A stretch of DNA of 64,000 bases from QVMM01 sp047030855 (GTDB lineage Bacteria; Bacteroidota; Bacteroidia; Bacteroidales; Dysgonomonadaceae), in assembly GCA_047030855.1 (NCBI GenBank), contig JBKYIJ010000008.1, forward strand, positions 1,302,001-1,366,000, given 5' to 3'. The position numbers and the translations under genes are program-made. Shown here one piece after another: positions 61,897 to 64,000 of this stretch. A model generated the notes under the pieces. The model was not told the origin of the DNA, ran no database searches, and worked only from the letters and a program-made list of their open reading frames with translations. Numbering within the stretch: the stretch's first letter is position 1; every line of letters starts with the position of its first letter.

Positions 61897-62444
61897 TTTC
61901 CTTTTTTCGTTTCGTTTTGATACAATAAGTTAATTGTTGATAATCAGCTTGATGCGGAAAATATAACTATCTGTTTATTATATAAATAAAATATTAAAGA
62001 TATAAATAGAGTGCAAATATTGCAAAAATGCTTGTTTTATATCCATAAAGATAATCTATTTTTCAGTCAATATAATATCAACTATATTTTTGTGGAATTA
62101 TTTCGGCTGTTTACTCTATAACTAAAAAGTATCTATCTTTATAAACAAAGATATATATATAATCTTTATCAGTTTAAGCTCTTTCTTCTTGGGAATAATA
62201 CTTAAAAAATGAGTGGTATTATTCTTTTAAGTTAATTATTTTCAAGAGATTGAGTAAATATCCAATACGCTTATTTTTATTGGTAATTAATATTTTAACT
62301 AAATAAATCAGCGATCAAGTTCAACTACTGATTCGTATTAGTAATTGTAGCGTCATAATGAAGAGTATTCCCTTTTGTTATAAGGAATTTACAAATGTGG
62401 AAACGGAAATAAAATAGAGTTGCTATTTTATTTCCGTCTTAAAA
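61897..62444. other. 548-base AT-rich intergenic region
   Basis: No convincing gene. It holds a minus-strand TATCTTTG -7 box (62146-62153) within the partial palindrome TATCTTT-ATAAAC-AAAGATA and, at its right end, a 15-bp hairpin (62403-62437). The long distance (about 250 bases) from that box to the next minus-strand start leaves its target uncertain. Confidence 0.6.
62403..62437 (-). terminator. 15-bp perfect hairpin after the secreted-protein gene
   Basis: ACGGAAATAAAATAG and CTATTTTATTTCCGT form a 15-bp stem with a 5-base loop, starting 8 bases beyond the stop at 62445. It lacks a long T run on the minus side, so it may be a stability element or a weak terminator. Confidence 0.65.
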
Positions 62445-63387
62445 TTATAATTTCCAGAATATCATAGATGTTCTGTTTGGCACAGGGTCTTGAGATGTTG
62501 AGGTTTTGGGGTTGCCTATTAACGTACATGCCGGATAGTTATTAGGTATTCCTACTCTGAAATAAATCTTTTCTCCTTTTCGGCAGATTGCTGTTAAAGT
62601 TACTGTATATGATAAATTCCGTTTGTTGGTAGTGGCTTCATAGGCCAATGGGATGTTTAATTCAGCGACATCCAGCCTGTCGGCTGCTAAAGTCGAATTG
62701 TTTCGGAGAGCCCACAAATAGAATACTTCTCGAAGAGGTCCGTTCGTTACATGGCTTCCGTACAAGCGGAACGAGAAGGCATACGAACCGTCCTCCGGGA
62801 TTTCTATATATGAAGATGCAGCAAGAGTTGGATTATTGGGGTCTTTCCACGACAAGGTAGTTGCATTGTCTGGTCTTTCGTGTGCTTTTGTATCTGTGTT
62901 GTTCGGACTAAAATTCCCGGACAGATCCCTGTATTCAATAGTGGAAACGACCTCCGACGTGAATACTGATACCCATTTTCCCTCACCAAAATAATATATG
63001 CCCGGATGCAGGTCTAAAGCGCTATTGTCGGTTGTGTTGTATATCAGCATGCCATCTACCGGGTTGGGTATTGTCGTCAGGTCATCTAAACTTTTTAAAG
63101 CTATTCTGTTCGGTAAAAATGCACTGTTCTCTCCTCCCATTTCCAATTGTATCCCTGAGTTATCATCAGGTATAATACCTATCCCCATGCTGATACTTCC
63201 GTTCGTGTTTTTTTATTGTAATATCGTCAGCCTGTTGTGTTTTGTCGGGGGTTGTTGTTGCCGGATTGTTTCCTTGCTCGTCGACATGGAATATAGTCTG
63301 AGGATTGGTTGTGTTTATACCTACTTGTCCTTGCAAGTGAATTGTAGTTCCTAATATATAAATGAGGATAATTATAATTGTTCTCAT
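62445..63387 (-). pseudogene. Secreted fibre-like protein 1, one +1 frameshift
   Basis: The start MRTIIIILIYILG at 63387 gives a signal peptide followed by QVGINTTNPQTIFHVDEQGNNP. The frame is lost at the T7 run 63208-63214; removing one base continues with NTNGSISMGIGIIPDDN and the rest, 313 residues in all. The N-terminal VGINTTNP...FHVD pattern and GMLIYNTTDNSALDLHPGIYYFGEGKW are the style of surface or tail-fibre-like repeat proteins common in Bacteroidetes. The C-terminal jelly-roll-like domain ends RTSMIFWKL. It is a paralogue of the next gene upstream. Confidence 0.75.
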
Positions 63388-63403
63388 GTTGTAATTTTTT
63401 TCT

Positions 63404-63979
63404 TTATTGAATTTTCCAAAACACAAAAGATGTTCTGTTTGCATTTGTTGAAGGATTCGACACTAAGCTCCATGTCCTTGAACCGCTTACATGCCCTATC
63501 CTTATGTCAATTTCGTCATTTTCATTTAAGTCCGGAGTGTATAAGGTGGCACTGTATGTATTAAACTTATCATTATCCAATGCAACCATCATGGTTTTAC
63601 CTACAACCTGCGATGTTGTTTTATTATATATATACAGGTAGTATTCATTGTACCTATAGTTAACTTCCGTGCTATTCGGCCCCCCGTATAAACGGAACAT
63701 GAAAATATATTTACCTGTTTCATTTATTTTTATACTGGTTTCATTTTCTGTTGTTCCCGCGGTTCTTATTCTGAGTATAGAGGCTCCTGCTCCCGTTTCC
63801 GTATTGGTCAACAAACCAGAGTTTGTAGCATAGGCCAGTTCCATTACATTGGCGATTGATGATTCGACTATTTCCTGTATGTTCGGTATTCTCAACCATT
63901 GAAGGTTATAATTCAGGTACAGTCCGGGTGCTAATCTTTCCATTGTTGTAGCATTTGTTGTCGTATTATAAACCAGCAT
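63404..63979 (-). CDS. Secreted fibre-like protein 2 (incomplete at window end)
   Basis: 191 residues from MLVYNTTTNATTMERLAPGLYLNYNLQWLRI to RTSFVFWKIQ. The end resembles its neighbour (SNPSTNANRTSFVFWK versus GNPKTSTSQDPVPNRTSMIFWK). The N-terminal half of the family (signal peptide and VGINTTNP part) is missing and must lie beyond 64000. In frame, a stop codon is reached exactly at 63998-64000 beside a T7 run (63993-63999); removing one T lets the frame run on past the window as KNTQSGMLVYN, so another one-base gain is likely here. Listed from the first internal ATG. Confidence 0.7.
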   Translation of the reverse strand: MLVYNTTTNATTMERLAPGLYLNYNLQWLRIPNIQEIVESSIANVMELAYATNSGLLTNTETGAGASILRIRTAGTTENETSIKINETGKYIFMFRLYGGPNSTEVNYRYNEYYLYIYNKTTSQVVGKTMMVALDNDKFNTYSATLYTPDLNENDEIDIRIGHVSGSRTWSLVSNPSTNANRTSFVFWKIQ

Positions 63980-64000
63980 TCCGCTCTGTGTATTTTTTTA

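Noticed and set aside
62146..62153. Promoter for the 61896 gene
   Set aside because: The distance (about 250 bases) is long and no -33 box is seen, so the link is too weak to list as the gene's promoter.

Overview
The window looks like a piece of a Bacteroidota chromosome, most likely order Bacteroidales (a Dysgonomonas/Parabacteroides-like lineage is an inference from protein style only). The evidence is a SusC/SusD outer-membrane pair with matching lipoproteins, several Bacteroidetes-only families (DUF4827, DUF4302, DUF6261, short AMP nucleosidase, lipoprotein-type LptE), and repeated promoters of the TTTG-N19-21-TAnnTTTG class instead of E. coli-type -35/-10 boxes. No rRNA, tRNA, CRISPR array, insertion sequence, prophage or integron was seen.

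Layout. 0-10 kb: SanA-like protein, uridine phosphorylase, RlmH, ADP-forming acyl-CoA synthetase, zwf-pgl, an ABC-F ATPase and a broken PDZ/DUF4136 gene. 10-16 kb: ribE, nitroreductase, YjdF-like and EamA membrane proteins, PlsC-type acyltransferase, a LysM/periplasmic-binding fusion and a PorT-like barrel. 16-26 kb: a POT-type peptide transporter followed by a SusC-SusD-metallohydrolase-DUF4302-BACON-like operon, together a plausible peptide or protein harvesting module. 26-30 kb: a cluster of four genes each broken by small indels (DUF6261, TrmH/SpoU, nspC, DUF3298). 30-42 kb: housekeeping rpe-comEC-nrnA-DUF4827-glmM, an acyltransferase, then sigma-54 activator-lptE-TPR-secG, an orphan HsdR_N-like nuclease, amn and holA. 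42-52 kb: a two-receiver/PPDK_N fusion, rmuC, yjbQ, a phosphodiesterase, HIT, greA, a TlpA-like lipoprotein, DUF3298, rsmG. 52-58 kb: flavin-binding protein, MBL hydrolase, gcvP (frameshifted), Dabb, AlkD-like, aroE. 58-64 kb: GNAT, GT14 glycosyltransferase, small membrane proteins, two tandem lipoproteins and two paralogous secreted proteins running off the right end.

A striking property is at least 12 single-base indels in nine genes, mostly +1 in short A/T or G runs. Restoring one base at each site gives full-length family proteins (for example GcvP 950 aa, NspC 379 aa). They cluster at 26.9-29.8 kb, while very long genes (SusC 3.3 kb, the PPDK-like gene 3.0 kb) are intact. I favour consensus-sequence errors, but real mutation cannot be excluded from the sequence alone.

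The most unusual regulatory signal is the palindrome TATGTT-N4-AACATA. Two perfect copies (46851, 57711) each sit just upstream of a Bacteroidetes -7 box followed within about 70 nt by a terminator hairpin, suggesting two short RNAs or leaders under shared control. A near-perfect third copy precedes the acyl-CoA synthetase. I did not find a clear new defence or mobile system; the best under-described candidates are the receiver-PPDK fusion, the SusCD/metallohydrolase module, and the palindrome-controlled short transcripts.
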